Positions 1 to 6,552 are shown, numbered from the stretch's first letter. The stretch is DNA of 14,150 bases from UMGS1071 sp045638545 (GCA_045638545.1 JAZUBL010000057.1:1-14150), one strand, 5' to 3'. Made by a program: numbers and translations. Notes: generated by a model not told the origin, from the letters alone.

Positions 1-363
1 CCCATAGGCTTCCTTTGCCCAAGGAACTGTCTTTGCTGTAACTCCTACGATTTTGTCATCGCCCATCAGTTTTCTTGCGATGGCAATGGGCATATCCTCG
101 GCACCCACGTGAACACCCTCTGCATCAACAGCAAGAGCAACGTCCACACGGTCGTCAATAATTAGAGGCACGTTGTAACGCTTAGCGATGTCATGTACCT
201 TCTTAGCAAGCTCGATATACTCTCGTGTGCTCTTGTTTTTCTCACGAAGCTGCAGGAGTGTTGCACCACCTTTAAGAGCCTGCTCTACACGATAAAGGAA
301 CTCCTCTTCGGTGCAGTTCGTGCTGTCGGTTATAAAATATAAACTTGGATCAAACTTTTTCAT
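1..363 (-). CDS. thiE: Thiamine phosphate synthase, N-terminal part (cut by window edge)
   Basis: ThiE joins the thiazole phosphate and HMP pyrophosphate moieties to make thiamine monophosphate in the cytoplasm. Translation of the minus strand from the ATG at 363-361 gives 121 codons, open to the left edge, so roughly the last 90 residues are missing. It begins MKKFDPSLYFITDS and shows the family landmarks: QLREK (phosphate-binding Gln/Arg/Lys), DDR (Mg/pyrophosphate site), GVHVG and the start of the GVTAKT strand. An AAGGAG ribosome binding site at 371-376 overlaps the thiH stop codon and fixes the start; the gap to thiH is 11 bases, so the two are co-transcribed and probably translationally coupled. 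It is the last gene of the riboswitch-controlled operon seen here. No truncation other than the window edge is visible. Confidence 0.95.
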   Translation of the reverse strand, partial: MKKFDPSLYFITDSTNCTEEEFLYRVEQALKGGATLLQLREKNKSTREYIELAKKVHDIAKRYNVPLIIDDRVDVALAVDAEGVHVGAEDMPIAIARKLMGDDKIVGVTAKTVPWAKEAYG

Positions 364-374
364 TTTCTTTCTCC

Positions 375-1628
375 TTAAACATACAGATAGTCATTCAGGA
401 CCGGTTGCAATCCTTCGTCTGCAATGTCCTTATACATCTTGTCAAGGCTGCGATTATCATCAATCTCAAATTGCTCGTCGCCCTGTACTTCATCCGTTTC
501 TTTTCCTGTATATTTACTTTCGTGGTCTCCGATACCGGTGGAAACACCTGCAGAAACCTTTGTTGCGGCAATCTTCACAATGCCGTTTCTAAACTCAGCG
601 CTCTCACGGGAAGATACCGTAATACCAACGAAGGGCAAGAAAATACGGTAGGCACAAAGCACCTGACAAAGTTGTTTTTCGTGAACATCCAAGGAGTTAA
701 TTTTATCATTATTGATGATAGGTCTGAGTCTTGGACAGGATAAGGACATCTCGGCGTGAGGATATTTTCTCTGCAGGTAATAAACGTGCAATGCACTTGC
801 CAAAGCATCCTTTCGGAAGTCAGAAAGACCAAGGAGAGCAGAGAATGCCACTCCACGCATACCACCGCGAAGGGCACGTTCCTGTGCATCAAAGCGGTAA
901 GGCCACACACGCTTATGACCGAGCAAGTGAAGCTGTTCGTACTTATCGATATCGTAGGTTTCTTGGAACACCGTTACATAGTCCGCACCGCATTCGTGGA
1001 GGTATTCATATTCATCAGTATTAACGGGATAAATCTCAAGTCCAACCATACGGAAATACTTTCTTGCAAGCTTACAGGCTTCACCAATGTACTCCACATT
1101 GCTCTGACCTCTGCTTTCACCAGTAAGAATTAAGATTTCTTCCATACCGCTGTCGGCAATGACCTTCATCTCTTTTTCGATCTGCTCCATACTCAGTTTC
1201 ATACGCTTAATGTGGTTGTAGCAATTAAAACCGCAGTATACACAGTAATTCTCGCAGTAATTGGCTATGTAAAGAGGAGTGAACAGATAAACGGTGTTAC
1301 CAAAGTGCTTGCTTGTTTCAAGTCGTGCTCTCTGCGCCATCTGCTCAAGGAACGGTTCTGCCGCAGGAGAAAGCAGTGCCTTGAAATCTTCAACGGTACA
1401 GGTATCGTGCTCTAAGGCCGCCTTTACATCAGCAGCGGTATATTTTGAATAGTCATAGGAGTTCATCTGTGCCATTACATTTGACTGGACATCCGACTCG
1501 ATCACTTCCATTCCCGGCAGATACTCCATGTGGTTCTTGCGGGAGGACGGATCTGTTTCCAGTCGATGCTTCTTTGCAAGTGCTTCGGGTGACAGATGCT
1601 CCGAATCTACAAAAAACTGATTTTCCAT
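375..1628 (-). CDS. thiH: 2-iminoacetate synthase ThiH (radical SAM tyrosine lyase)
   Basis: ThiH cleaves tyrosine with S-adenosylmethionine to give dehydroglycine (2-iminoacetate) and p-cresol, supplying the glycine-derived part of the thiazole ring; it is the anaerobic alternative to the oxidase ThiO. The 417-residue product has the radical-SAM cluster motif CX3CX2C at Cys125, Cys129 and Cys132, followed by GF, and later ILTGES, a GGE-like SAM site. The ATG at 1628 is preceded by AAGGGG in the 10-base gap after thiG. The N-terminus is about 30-40 residues longer than the E. coli form; an internal ATG (Met34, MEYLPGME) is an alternative start, but it lacks the well-placed ribosome binding site. 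It lies between thiG and thiE, as expected for partners in thiazole formation. Confidence 0.96.
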   Translation of the reverse strand: MENQFFVDSEHLSPEALAKKHRLETDPSSRKNHMEYLPGMEVIESDVQSNVMAQMNSYDYSKYTAADVKAALEHDTCTVEDFKALLSPAAEPFLEQMAQRARLETSKHFGNTVYLFTPLYIANYCENYCVYCGFNCYNHIKRMKLSMEQIEKEMKVIADSGMEEILILTGESRGQSNVEYIGEACKLARKYFRMVGLEIYPVNTDEYEYLHECGADYVTVFQETYDIDKYEQLHLLGHKRVWPYRFDAQERALRGGMRGVAFSALLGLSDFRKDALASALHVYYLQRKYPHAEMSLSCPRLRPIINNDKINSLDVHEKQLCQVLCAYRIFLPFVGITVSSRESAEFRNGIVKIAATKVSAGVSTGIGDHESKYTGKETDEVQGDEQFEIDDNRSLDKMYKDIADEGLQPVLNDYLYV

Positions 1629-1638
1629 AGTGTTCCCC

Positions 1639-2409
1639 TTAATCTCTTAGGAAGCCTGTCAGAGGATCGGATGCAGATGCACCACGGGTCAGCACTCTTC
1701 CAAGTCCAGCAAGGTATGCCTTACGACCGGCTTCTATAGCGTTCTTGAAAGCAGATGCCATCATCGGAAGGTCACCTGCAGTGGCAAGTGCAGTGTTCGC
1801 CATAATTGCGGCTGCTCCCATTTCCATTGCTTCACAAGCCTGTGAAGGTCTGCCAATACCTGCATCTACAATGATAGGTAAGTCAATTTCGTCAATAAGG
1901 ATTTGGATAAACTCTTTTGTAGCAAGTCCCTTATTGGAGCCGATAGGAGAAGCCAAAGGCATAACCGAAGCTGCACCTACGTTTACAAGGTCACGGGCTA
2001 CATTGAGATCAGGATACATATACGGCATAACCACAAAGCCTTCCCTTGCAAGAATCTCGGTTGCCTTAATAGTTTCCTGATTGTCGGGAAGCAGATATTT
2101 GGAATCACGCATAATTTCAATCTTTACGAAGTTACCGCAACCAAGCTCACGTGCAAGTCTTGCAATGCGGACTGCTTCCTCTGCATTTCTTGCACCGCTG
2201 GTATTGGGAAGCAAGGTAATTCCTTCGGGGATATAGTCAAGGATGCTTTCCTGTTCCTTGGTGTTGGCACGGCGAACGGCAAGGGTGATGATCTCTGCAC
2301 CCGCATCCTTGACCGCTGCCTCTATGAGCTTCATAGAGTATTTTCCGGAGCCAAGAATAAAACGCGAGTTAAATTCGTGAGCACCGATGATCAGTTTATC
2401 GTTGTTCAT
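1639..2409 (-). CDS. thiG: Thiazole synthase ThiG
   Basis: ThiG condenses deoxyxylulose 5-phosphate, dehydroglycine and sulfur from ThiS thiocarboxylate into the thiazole ring. The protein is 256 residues, the usual length. The Schiff-base lysine is Lys96 in FVKIEI, in the same position as the known Bacillus enzyme. Other landmarks are LGSGKY near the start, the phosphate-binding strand IIVDAGIGRPSQA and the C-terminal LTRGASASDPLTGFL. The reading frame is open further upstream to 2544, but that part overlaps thiF and is not homologous. The ATG at 2409-2407 has a good ribosome binding site (AGAAGGA) and matches the family N-terminus. thiF ends 19 bases upstream and thiH begins 10 bases downstream. 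Confidence 0.97.
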   Translation of the reverse strand: MNNDKLIIGAHEFNSRFILGSGKYSMKLIEAAVKDAGAEIITLAVRRANTKEQESILDYIPEGITLLPNTSGARNAEEAVRIARLARELGCGNFVKIEIMRDSKYLLPDNQETIKATEILAREGFVVMPYMYPDLNVARDLVNVGAASVMPLASPIGSNKGLATKEFIQILIDEIDLPIIVDAGIGRPSQACEAMEMGAAAIMANTALATAGDLPMMASAFKNAIEAGRKAYLAGLGRVLTRGASASDPLTGFLRD

Positions 2410-2428
2410 TTTATATTTCCTTCTTTCT

Positions 2429-3091
2429 TTAAGCTTCAAATTGTTCTGCCAAAATTCTGAGTACAGTGTGTGCCTGGTGAGCAGCGCAGAGCATAACGCG
2501 GGAAGAGATAAGACTGCCTTCCGATTGCACGTCACTTTCTTCATCTCCGCACAGATAAAAACGGCTCATAACCTTTCGTGTCCTAATGGCGTTTGCACTA
2601 CCGAATCCCGCCATCCCTGATGCCGCCACAAGAAACTTGTCCGGCAATTTGGAAAGAACAATATCGGTCAGCATTGCTTTACATTCCGCATCATCGAATG
2701 CTTCACAGATGATATCAGCATCCTTCAGAAGTTCTATCGTATTGTCCTCTGTGATACGAACAGAATGAGATTCGATATCAATATACAGCGCTATCTCTTT
2801 AAGGTTTTCGCTCAGTGCTTCTGTTTTATATTGACCGATTTGCTCTACCTTGTATTGCTGACGGTGTAAATTAGTAATATCAACACGGTCAAAGTCAATG
2901 AGAATCAGTTTTCCGATACCTGCACGTGCAAGGGATATAGCAATATTAGAGCCAAGTCCTCCAAGGCCACAAATAGCGACCTTTGTACCTGAGAGCTTCT
3001 TTTGCAATTCCTTTCCGTGTCGCTCGCATAGAGCCTTATTCCATTCTTCTTTTGTTGGAATCAGATTAACCACCTCCCACAAAACTGACAA
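2429..3091 (-). CDS. thiF: ThiS adenylyltransferase ThiF (short, family 2 type)
   Basis: ThiF activates the C-terminal glycine of ThiS by adenylation before sulfur transfer. The product has the E1-like nucleotide fold: CGLGGLGSNIA (ATP-binding glycine loop), LILIDFDRVDITNLHRQQ (catalytic Asp and Arg/Gln region) and CEAFDDAECK. At roughly 210-220 residues it matches the short Firmicute ThiF and has no zinc-type CXXC pair. The start is uncertain. The longest frame begins at TTG (3091-3089), deep inside thiS and without a convincing ribosome binding site. The strong GGGAGG at 3073-3078 points instead to CTG (3064) or ATT (3061), just ahead of PTKEEW, where family members usually begin. Either way it overlaps or abuts the thiS stop, so coupled translation is likely. 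Confidence 0.9.
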   Translation of the reverse strand: MSVLWEVVNLIPTKEEWNKALCERHGKELQKKLSGTKVAICGLGGLGSNIAISLARAGIGKLILIDFDRVDITNLHRQQYKVEQIGQYKTEALSENLKEIALYIDIESHSVRITEDNTIELLKDADIICEAFDDAECKAMLTDIVLSKLPDKFLVAASGMAGFGSANAIRTRKVMSRFYLCGDEESDVQSEGSLISSRVMLCAAHQAHTVLRILAEQFEA

Positions 3092-3260
3092 TCTCTACGC
3101 TGTCGCCATCCTGCAATACAGTTTCGCCATACTCTGCTTTCGGTATAATATCTTCGTTGCGCTCTACTGCGATCCGTTTTGGATCATAATTTGTGGTTGC
3201 AAGATATTCTGCTACTGTCTTACCTGCAATGTTAAGCTCCTCGCCGTTGATCTTTACCAT
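3066..3260 (-). CDS. thiS: Sulfur carrier protein ThiS
   Basis: ThiS is a small ubiquitin-like carrier whose C-terminal Gly-Gly is adenylated by ThiF, converted to a thiocarboxylate and used by ThiG as sulfur donor. The 64-residue product begins MVKINGEEL, contains VAEYLA, KRIAVERNEDIIPK and DGDSVEIVSFVGGG, and ends in the functional GG (here GGG). The frame extends upstream to 3374 but that stretch is riboswitch and terminator. The ATG at 3260-3258 has an ideal GGAGGT ribosome binding site and gives the family length. It is the first gene after the TPP riboswitch. The bases coding for its last glycines also form the ribosome binding site of thiF. Confidence 0.96.
   Translation of the reverse strand: MVKINGEELNIAGKTVAEYLATTNYDPKRIAVERNEDIIPKAEYGETVLQDGDSVEIVSFVGGG
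3071..3078 (-). promoter_or_regulatory. thiF ribosome binding site inside the thiS tail codons
   Basis: Minus-strand GGGAGGTG lies over the codons for the last glycines of ThiS and is followed 8 bases later by CTG (3064-3062) and 11 bases later by ATT (3061-3059), both in the thiF frame. No ATG exists nearby in that frame. This suggests a non-ATG start and coupled thiS-thiF translation. The motif is seen directly; its use is inferred. Confidence 0.6.
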
Positions 3261-3281
3261 AAAAACACCTCCAAAAACAAC

Positions 3282-3314
3282 AAAAAAGGAAGCTACCGAT
3301 TTGGTAACTTCCTT
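3282..3314 (-). terminator. Intrinsic terminator of the TPP riboswitch (thi leader)
   Basis: Minus-strand hairpin with arms GGAAGTTACC (3312-3303) and GGTAGCTTCC (3297-3288), a 5-base loop and one G-T pair, followed by six Ts at 3287-3282. It lies between the TPP aptamer and thiS, as expected for transcription attenuation when thiamine pyrophosphate is bound. The 5' arm (GAAGTTAC) can also pair with GTAACCTTC of the aptamer (3398-3390) with one bulged base, a possible antiterminator. Confidence 0.9.
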
Positions 3315-3344
3315 AGTACACTTTGTTTTTCCTAATATCCTTAT

Positions 3345-3434
3345 ATCAGGCATCCCTACGTTGGCATTATCCAAATCAGGTTCTCGGTCGAAGGTTACAC
3401 CTTCCTCTCAGCCCGTATACGAGCTCCCGTCGAT
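3345..3434 (-). promoter_or_regulatory. TPP riboswitch (THI element) aptamer
   Basis: Read on the minus strand, the leader carries the conserved thi-box blocks in order: CGGGAGC, GGGCTGAGAGG (pyrimidine-sensor arm), a P3-type hairpin GAAGGT-GTA-ACCTTC, GAACCTGATTTGGATAATGCC and AACGTAGGGA (pyrophosphate-sensor arm). Binding of thiamine pyrophosphate stabilises the aptamer and, through the terminator downstream, shuts off thiSFGHE. The closing stem P1 looks short (ATCG with TGAT), so the outer edges are approximate. Confidence 0.97.
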
Positions 3435-3449
3435 TCAATTGTCATATAT

Positions 3450-3478
3450 ATTATATACTATTTTTTCGAAAAAAGCAA
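3450..3478 (-). promoter_or_regulatory. Sigma-A-type promoter of the thi operon
   Basis: Minus strand: -35 TTGCTT (3478-3473), 17-base spacer, -10 TATAAT (3455-3450). Transcription would start near 3443 and give a leader of about 180 bases containing the riboswitch and terminator ahead of thiS. Confidence 0.8.
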
Positions 3479-3534
3479 GATATTTTGTGAAAGTTTACGT
3501 TTATGACACAAATCCAACTGTTCCTTTTGCCTGA

Positions 3535-3642
3535 GGCAGCTTCATAGGAATGATAGGTCTCCTATTTTTGTTTCTTTTTGCCTCCATCGTATATGGTGCA
3601 CACCACGCTGAAGCTTTTGTTCTGTTGAACGATTGATGCCAT
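3535..3642 (-). pseudogene. Decayed 5' end of a tyrosine recombinase (integrase)
   Basis: A well-formed AGGAGG (3651-3656) precedes an ATG at 3642 that opens MASIVQQNKSFSVVCTIYDG followed by a KKKQK tail, the typical N-terminal Arm-binding start of clostridial phage/ICE tyrosine integrases. The frame meets TAG at 3564-3562 exactly where family members have Trp in KQKWETYH; after the stop the same frame reads ETYHSYEAA, so the family pattern continues past the stop to about 3535. Beyond that nothing resembles an integrase, and about 50 bases further on lies the thi promoter. The SAM-like core and the catalytic RHRY domain are absent. What remains is a scar of a mobile element, not a working recombinase. 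The family assignment is from memory of the N-terminal pattern; the nonsense codon and lost 3' part are seen directly. Confidence 0.72.
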
Positions 3643-3784
3643 ACTTATTACCTCCTTCTCGTCTTGGCGGCTTAAGCATAGCACCCCAGTTTTGCTATTA
3701 TTTTTTATAGCGGGTATCCAAAATGCGGCATTTGAATCGTTATTATAGTTAAACCGGAACAGAGATTCGGAGGAGCAAAAACGG

Positions 3785-3807
3785 CGGTGATTCAAGGACC
3801 ATCACCG
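3785..3807. terminator. Hairpin, possible weak bidirectional terminator
   Basis: Perfect 7-base arms CGGTGAT (3785-3791) and ATCACCG (3801-3807) with a 9-base loop. It is followed by TTTCTATT on the plus strand and by CCGTTTTT on the minus strand, so it might stop transcription either way. It sits between the integrase scar and the OLD gene promoter. The rest of 3643-3840 holds no gene I recognise. Confidence 0.4.
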
Positions 3808-3839
3808 TTTCTATTATTCCGATATGTGTCGAATACTGG

Positions 3840-3868
3840 TTGATAATGTTCCGATTAAGATATATACT
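3840..3868 (+). promoter_or_regulatory. Promoter of the OLD nuclease gene
   Basis: Plus strand: -35 TTGATA (3840-3845), 17-base spacer, -10 TATACT (3863-3868). Transcription would begin near 3875, about 70 bases ahead of the ATG. A short inverted repeat TTCTCT-A-AGAGAA lies in the leader around 3915-3930 and could be an operator, but this is not supported further. Confidence 0.65.
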
Positions 3869-3943
3869 TTAATTAGTGAAACGCTCCACCTACCATCCCC
3901 CAAGGATTTACATATTCTCTAAGAGAAAGACAGGTGCATTGCT

Positions 3944-5788
3944 ATGAATTACCCACACACTCTCAATTTAAAAGTAGATAAAATATTTGGACAGCAAAAC
4001 ATTCAAATCACTTTATACTCCGGACTCACTACATTTGTCGGGACAAACGCTTCTGGAAAAACACAAACATTAAAGACGTTAAGGGATACCCTTAGGAGAT
4101 CCCTTGGTGCTGATAAAGTACGTTATCTATCTTCAAATCGTATTGGAACAATGGAACAATATCGTTCCAAAACAAATCAATACAACTATACTGCTGATAA
4201 TTATACGCTTGGAGACCGAGATACTAAACGTGCACGACTTCAGATTGAAACTGCAAGTGGCGATTTTTTCACCATGGATGAACGTAAAGATGTCTTCATT
4301 AAAGTCTCTGAAAGAATGTCAGAATTATTTAATAGGCAAATATTCATTCGTTGGGATGCTGGCCAAATGAAAGTTTTCTTTGGAAAAACAGATAGTGAGC
4401 AAGAGTATTCTGTTGCTGCGGAAGCCAGCGGATTGGTAAATGTCATTTCTATTTTGGCTGCTCTTTTCGACGAAGCTATTCAAGTTTTGCTAATTGATGA
4501 ACCTGAAGTTTCTCTTCACCCTCAATTACAATCCTATTTGCTTCGGGAAATGAAAAATGCTGCTAAAGAGTATAATAAAACTATTATCATTTCAACTCAC
4601 TCTGCAGAAATGATCGAACTAAATTCTGCAGCTGACTTGTGCAACTATGTATTTTTCAGAAAGGATACCTTGCCCAAACAAATTTCACCCGATGCGCCGG
4701 AACTTAATAACAGCAAATTAAAAGAATTTCTGCTTCGAATGAGCCTTATATACAATGAAGGCTTCTTCGCTAAAAAAGTGATGCTAATCGAAGGATCCAG
4801 TGATATGATTCTGTGTCGTTATCTTTGTAACAGACTCAATCTTAATCTTGATGTGGCAGGCTCACAAATTATTCCTGTAGAAGGGAAAGGGCAGTTCCCG
4901 GTTATTACCAAATTATTTAGGCTTATTGGTAAAGATGTGTGTGTCCTAACGGACTTAGATGGTTTTACTGACGATAACAATGTTATCAATCTTTTCTCGT
5001 CAATGCCAGAGGCAACTGAAATCGCCAACAATCACGGCAACGGTGATCTTCAAACCATGGTAAGAGACATAAAAACAAAAATTGAGGAACTAATTCGTAC
5101 GCACAAAACAAACATGAGGAACATTTACGAAAATCATCCCTATTGGATTAATCGTGATCCTGAAGCGGAGGAAGAAAAAATCGTTCGTCGTGCTTCAATT
5201 GCACAATTGTTTACCGTTAGTGAAGAGGATCTATCAACTTGGCCTAATTCAGGAGATTGGAAAATCCTCAAAACCAGAATCTCGGTTCTTTACGATATTT
5301 TAGAGGAATTAGGATGTTTCGTTCTTCGGCGTGGAGCAGTAGAAAGTTATTATACTTTTGCTCCTAATACAACTTTTAACGGCAAGCCATCTGCGGCTGC
5401 TCTCGAAGTTAGTCAGTTAGCCGAAATAACTAACGAGCAACTCTGCGAACAATTTGCCGATCCTATTCGTTCTTTAAAATTTGCAGCATTAGACAAAACT
5501 GTTGATGAGAGCTTTGCAGTAAAGAAAGAATTGTTAAGTGAATTAGCACTGGTACTTGGTATTCTACACAAAGTATCTAATGAGAAAGAACTTCTTTCTC
5601 ATATAAAGCAAGCAAAAGGCAGTGCCGAGTCGCTTTTCGATTATAAAATAATCAACGAAAGCAATCGCCAAGGCGTAGAAATCTCTTTAAAATCTGAAAT
5701 AATTGATGTTTCCGGTTTCCCTTTTAAGGCTTTTGTCGGCGACAATGTTAATCAAATAATTGATGCTAATGTTCACGCTAAGCATTAA
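3944..5788 (+). CDS. OLD-family ATPase/TOPRIM nuclease (solo, class 1-like)
   Basis: A 614-residue protein with an ABC-type ATPase half and a TOPRIM nuclease half, the layout of OLD (overcoming lysogenization defect) proteins, several of which act against phage. Visible motifs: Walker A GTNASGKT (33-40), a signature-like AEASGL (159-164), Walker B VLLIDEPE with Asp185/Glu186, D-loop SLHP, and the switch histidine in STHS (His219). The TOPRIM motifs follow: LIEGSSD (Glu283) and LTDLDG (Asp337, Asp339). The remaining 270 or so residues are mixed helical with no motif I know. There is no UvrD-like helicase next to it, so it is not a Gabija pair, and no reverse transcriptase, so not a retron. It is the only clear plus-strand gene, has its own promoter and terminator, and is AT-rich against the genes to its right. 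It sits between an integrase scar and a truncated sigK, which suggests island cargo. The ATG has only a weak upstream ACAGGTG. Confidence 0.88.
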   Translation: MNYPHTLNLKVDKIFGQQNIQITLYSGLTTFVGTNASGKTQTLKTLRDTLRRSLGADKVRYLSSNRIGTMEQYRSKTNQYNYTADNYTLGDRDTKRARLQIETASGDFFTMDERKDVFIKVSERMSELFNRQIFIRWDAGQMKVFFGKTDSEQEYSVAAEASGLVNVISILAALFDEAIQVLLIDEPEVSLHPQLQSYLLREMKNAAKEYNKTIIISTHSAEMIELNSAADLCNYVFFRKDTLPKQISPDAPELNNSKLKEFLLRMSLIYNEGFFAKKVMLIEGSSDMILCRYLCNRLNLNLDVAGSQIIPVEGKGQFPVITKLFRLIGKDVCVLTDLDGFTDDNNVINLFSSMPEATEIANNHGNGDLQTMVRDIKTKIEELIRTHKTNMRNIYENHPYWINRDPEAEEEKIVRRASIAQLFTVSEEDLSTWPNSGDWKILKTRISVLYDILEELGCFVLRRGAVESYYTFAPNTTFNGKPSAAALEVSQLAEITNEQLCEQFADPIRSLKFAALDKTVDESFAVKKELLSELALVLGILHKVSNEKELLSHIKQAKGSAESLFDYKIINESNRQGVEISLKSEIIDVSGFPFKAFVGDNVNQIIDANVHAKH

Positions 5789-5826
5789 TCTGATGAGTGG
5801 CCGCTAAGCTTAATAATCAAAACACT

Positions 5827-5864
5827 GATGCCCGGGGAGCCTTTCAGCCCTCCGGGCATCGTTT
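5827..5864 (+). terminator. Terminator of the OLD gene
   Basis: Strong GC-rich hairpin: GATGCCCGG(G)GAG pairs with CTCCGGGCATC across 5827-5860, followed by GTTT. It lies 38 bases after the OLD stop codon. The same stem lies downstream of the truncated sigK on the minus strand, where the tail (AGTGTTTTGATT) is T-rich but weaker, so it may serve both genes. Confidence 0.75.
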
Positions 5865-5879
5865 ACATTAGTGGCGGCG

Positions 5880-6527
5880 CTATACATAAGAACGGGAAAT
5901 TCCCAGCTTTACAGCCACCTCACGCTGTGCCATTGCTTTCTTTCCCGGCAGCAGGCCATACCGCAGCAGAATGATCGTCCGCTCTCGCCCACTCAATTCT
6001 GTATTAATCAGCCGGTTCATTTTTTCGATCTTCATTTTCTGATCAAGATCTTCTGCAATGCTGCTCTCTGAGGCCAGGGTATCCATCAACGACAAAGCGT
6101 TGCCGTCTTTATCCGTATCCATAGGCTCATTCATGGAAATATCCTGTGCATTTTTCTTTGTACTGCGAAAATACATTAAAATTTCATTCTCCACACATCT
6201 TGCTGCGTAACTGGACAGCCGAATCCCTTTATCCGGCCTGAACGTATCGATGGCCTTAATCAACCCGATTGTACCAATGGAAATCAGATCATTCTGATCA
6301 TATGGCATAGCGTAGTACTTTTTTATGACGTGTGCTACCAGCCGCAGATTGTGCTCAATGAGCCTGTTTCTGGCTTTGGATGCAGCCGTTTTGTCATTGC
6401 TCTGCATTTGCTCCAGACACAACTGTTCCTCTTTTGATGTCAGCGGTTTGGGGAAAGAATCCGATCCGGCAACATGAAGGATCAGAAACAGAAGATGCTC
6501 AAATAAAGACGAAACCATGGAAAACAT
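5880..6527 (-). CDS. sigK: Sporulation sigma factor sigma-K, C-terminally truncated
   Basis: Sigma-K directs late mother-cell transcription in endospore formers. The product begins MFSMVSSLFEHLLFLILHVA, a hydrophobic stretch like the membrane-bound pro-sequence of pro-sigma-K, then FPKPL. Region 2 follows: RNRLIEHNLRLVAHVIKKYY, DLISIGTIGLIKAIDTF, YAARCVENEILMYFR. Region 4 is present as RERTIILLRYGL and QREVAVKLGISRSYV, and then a TAG stop. Family members continue SRIEKKAL and end near residue 235; here the protein stops at 215, inside the recognition helix of the helix-turn-helix. After the stop no frame restores the tail. The frame is open 19 codons further upstream, but AAGGAGA seven bases before the ATG at 6527-6525 and the family N-terminus fix this start. 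It could be one part of a split sigK (skin-type) or an inactivated gene. Confidence 0.85.
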   Translation of the reverse strand: MFSMVSSLFEHLLFLILHVAGSDSFPKPLTSKEEQLCLEQMQSNDKTAASKARNRLIEHNLRLVAHVIKKYYAMPYDQNDLISIGTIGLIKAIDTFRPDKGIRLSSYAARCVENEILMYFRSTKKNAQDISMNEPMDTDKDGNALSLMDTLASESSIAEDLDQKMKIEKMNRLINTELSGRERTIILLRYGLLPGKKAMAQREVAVKLGISRSYV

Positions 6528-6552
6528 ACGATCTCTCCTTTCTCTTTTTCCA

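Noticed and set aside
2410..2544. N-terminal extension of ThiG from an upstream ATG
   Set aside because: It overlaps the thiF 3' end and is unlike any ThiG; the ATG at 2409 has the ribosome binding site and the family N-terminus.
3565..3795. 77-codon minus-strand frame starting MNHRRFCSS
   Set aside because: Only its last 26 codons look meaningful, and they start at an internal ATG with a strong ribosome binding site; the upstream part crosses a hairpin and resembles nothing I know. Treated as an integrase remnant from 3642.
3944..6527. Gabija or retron-type system made of the OLD gene with a neighbour
   Set aside because: Neither a UvrD-like helicase nor a reverse transcriptase flanks the gene; the neighbours are an integrase scar and sigK.
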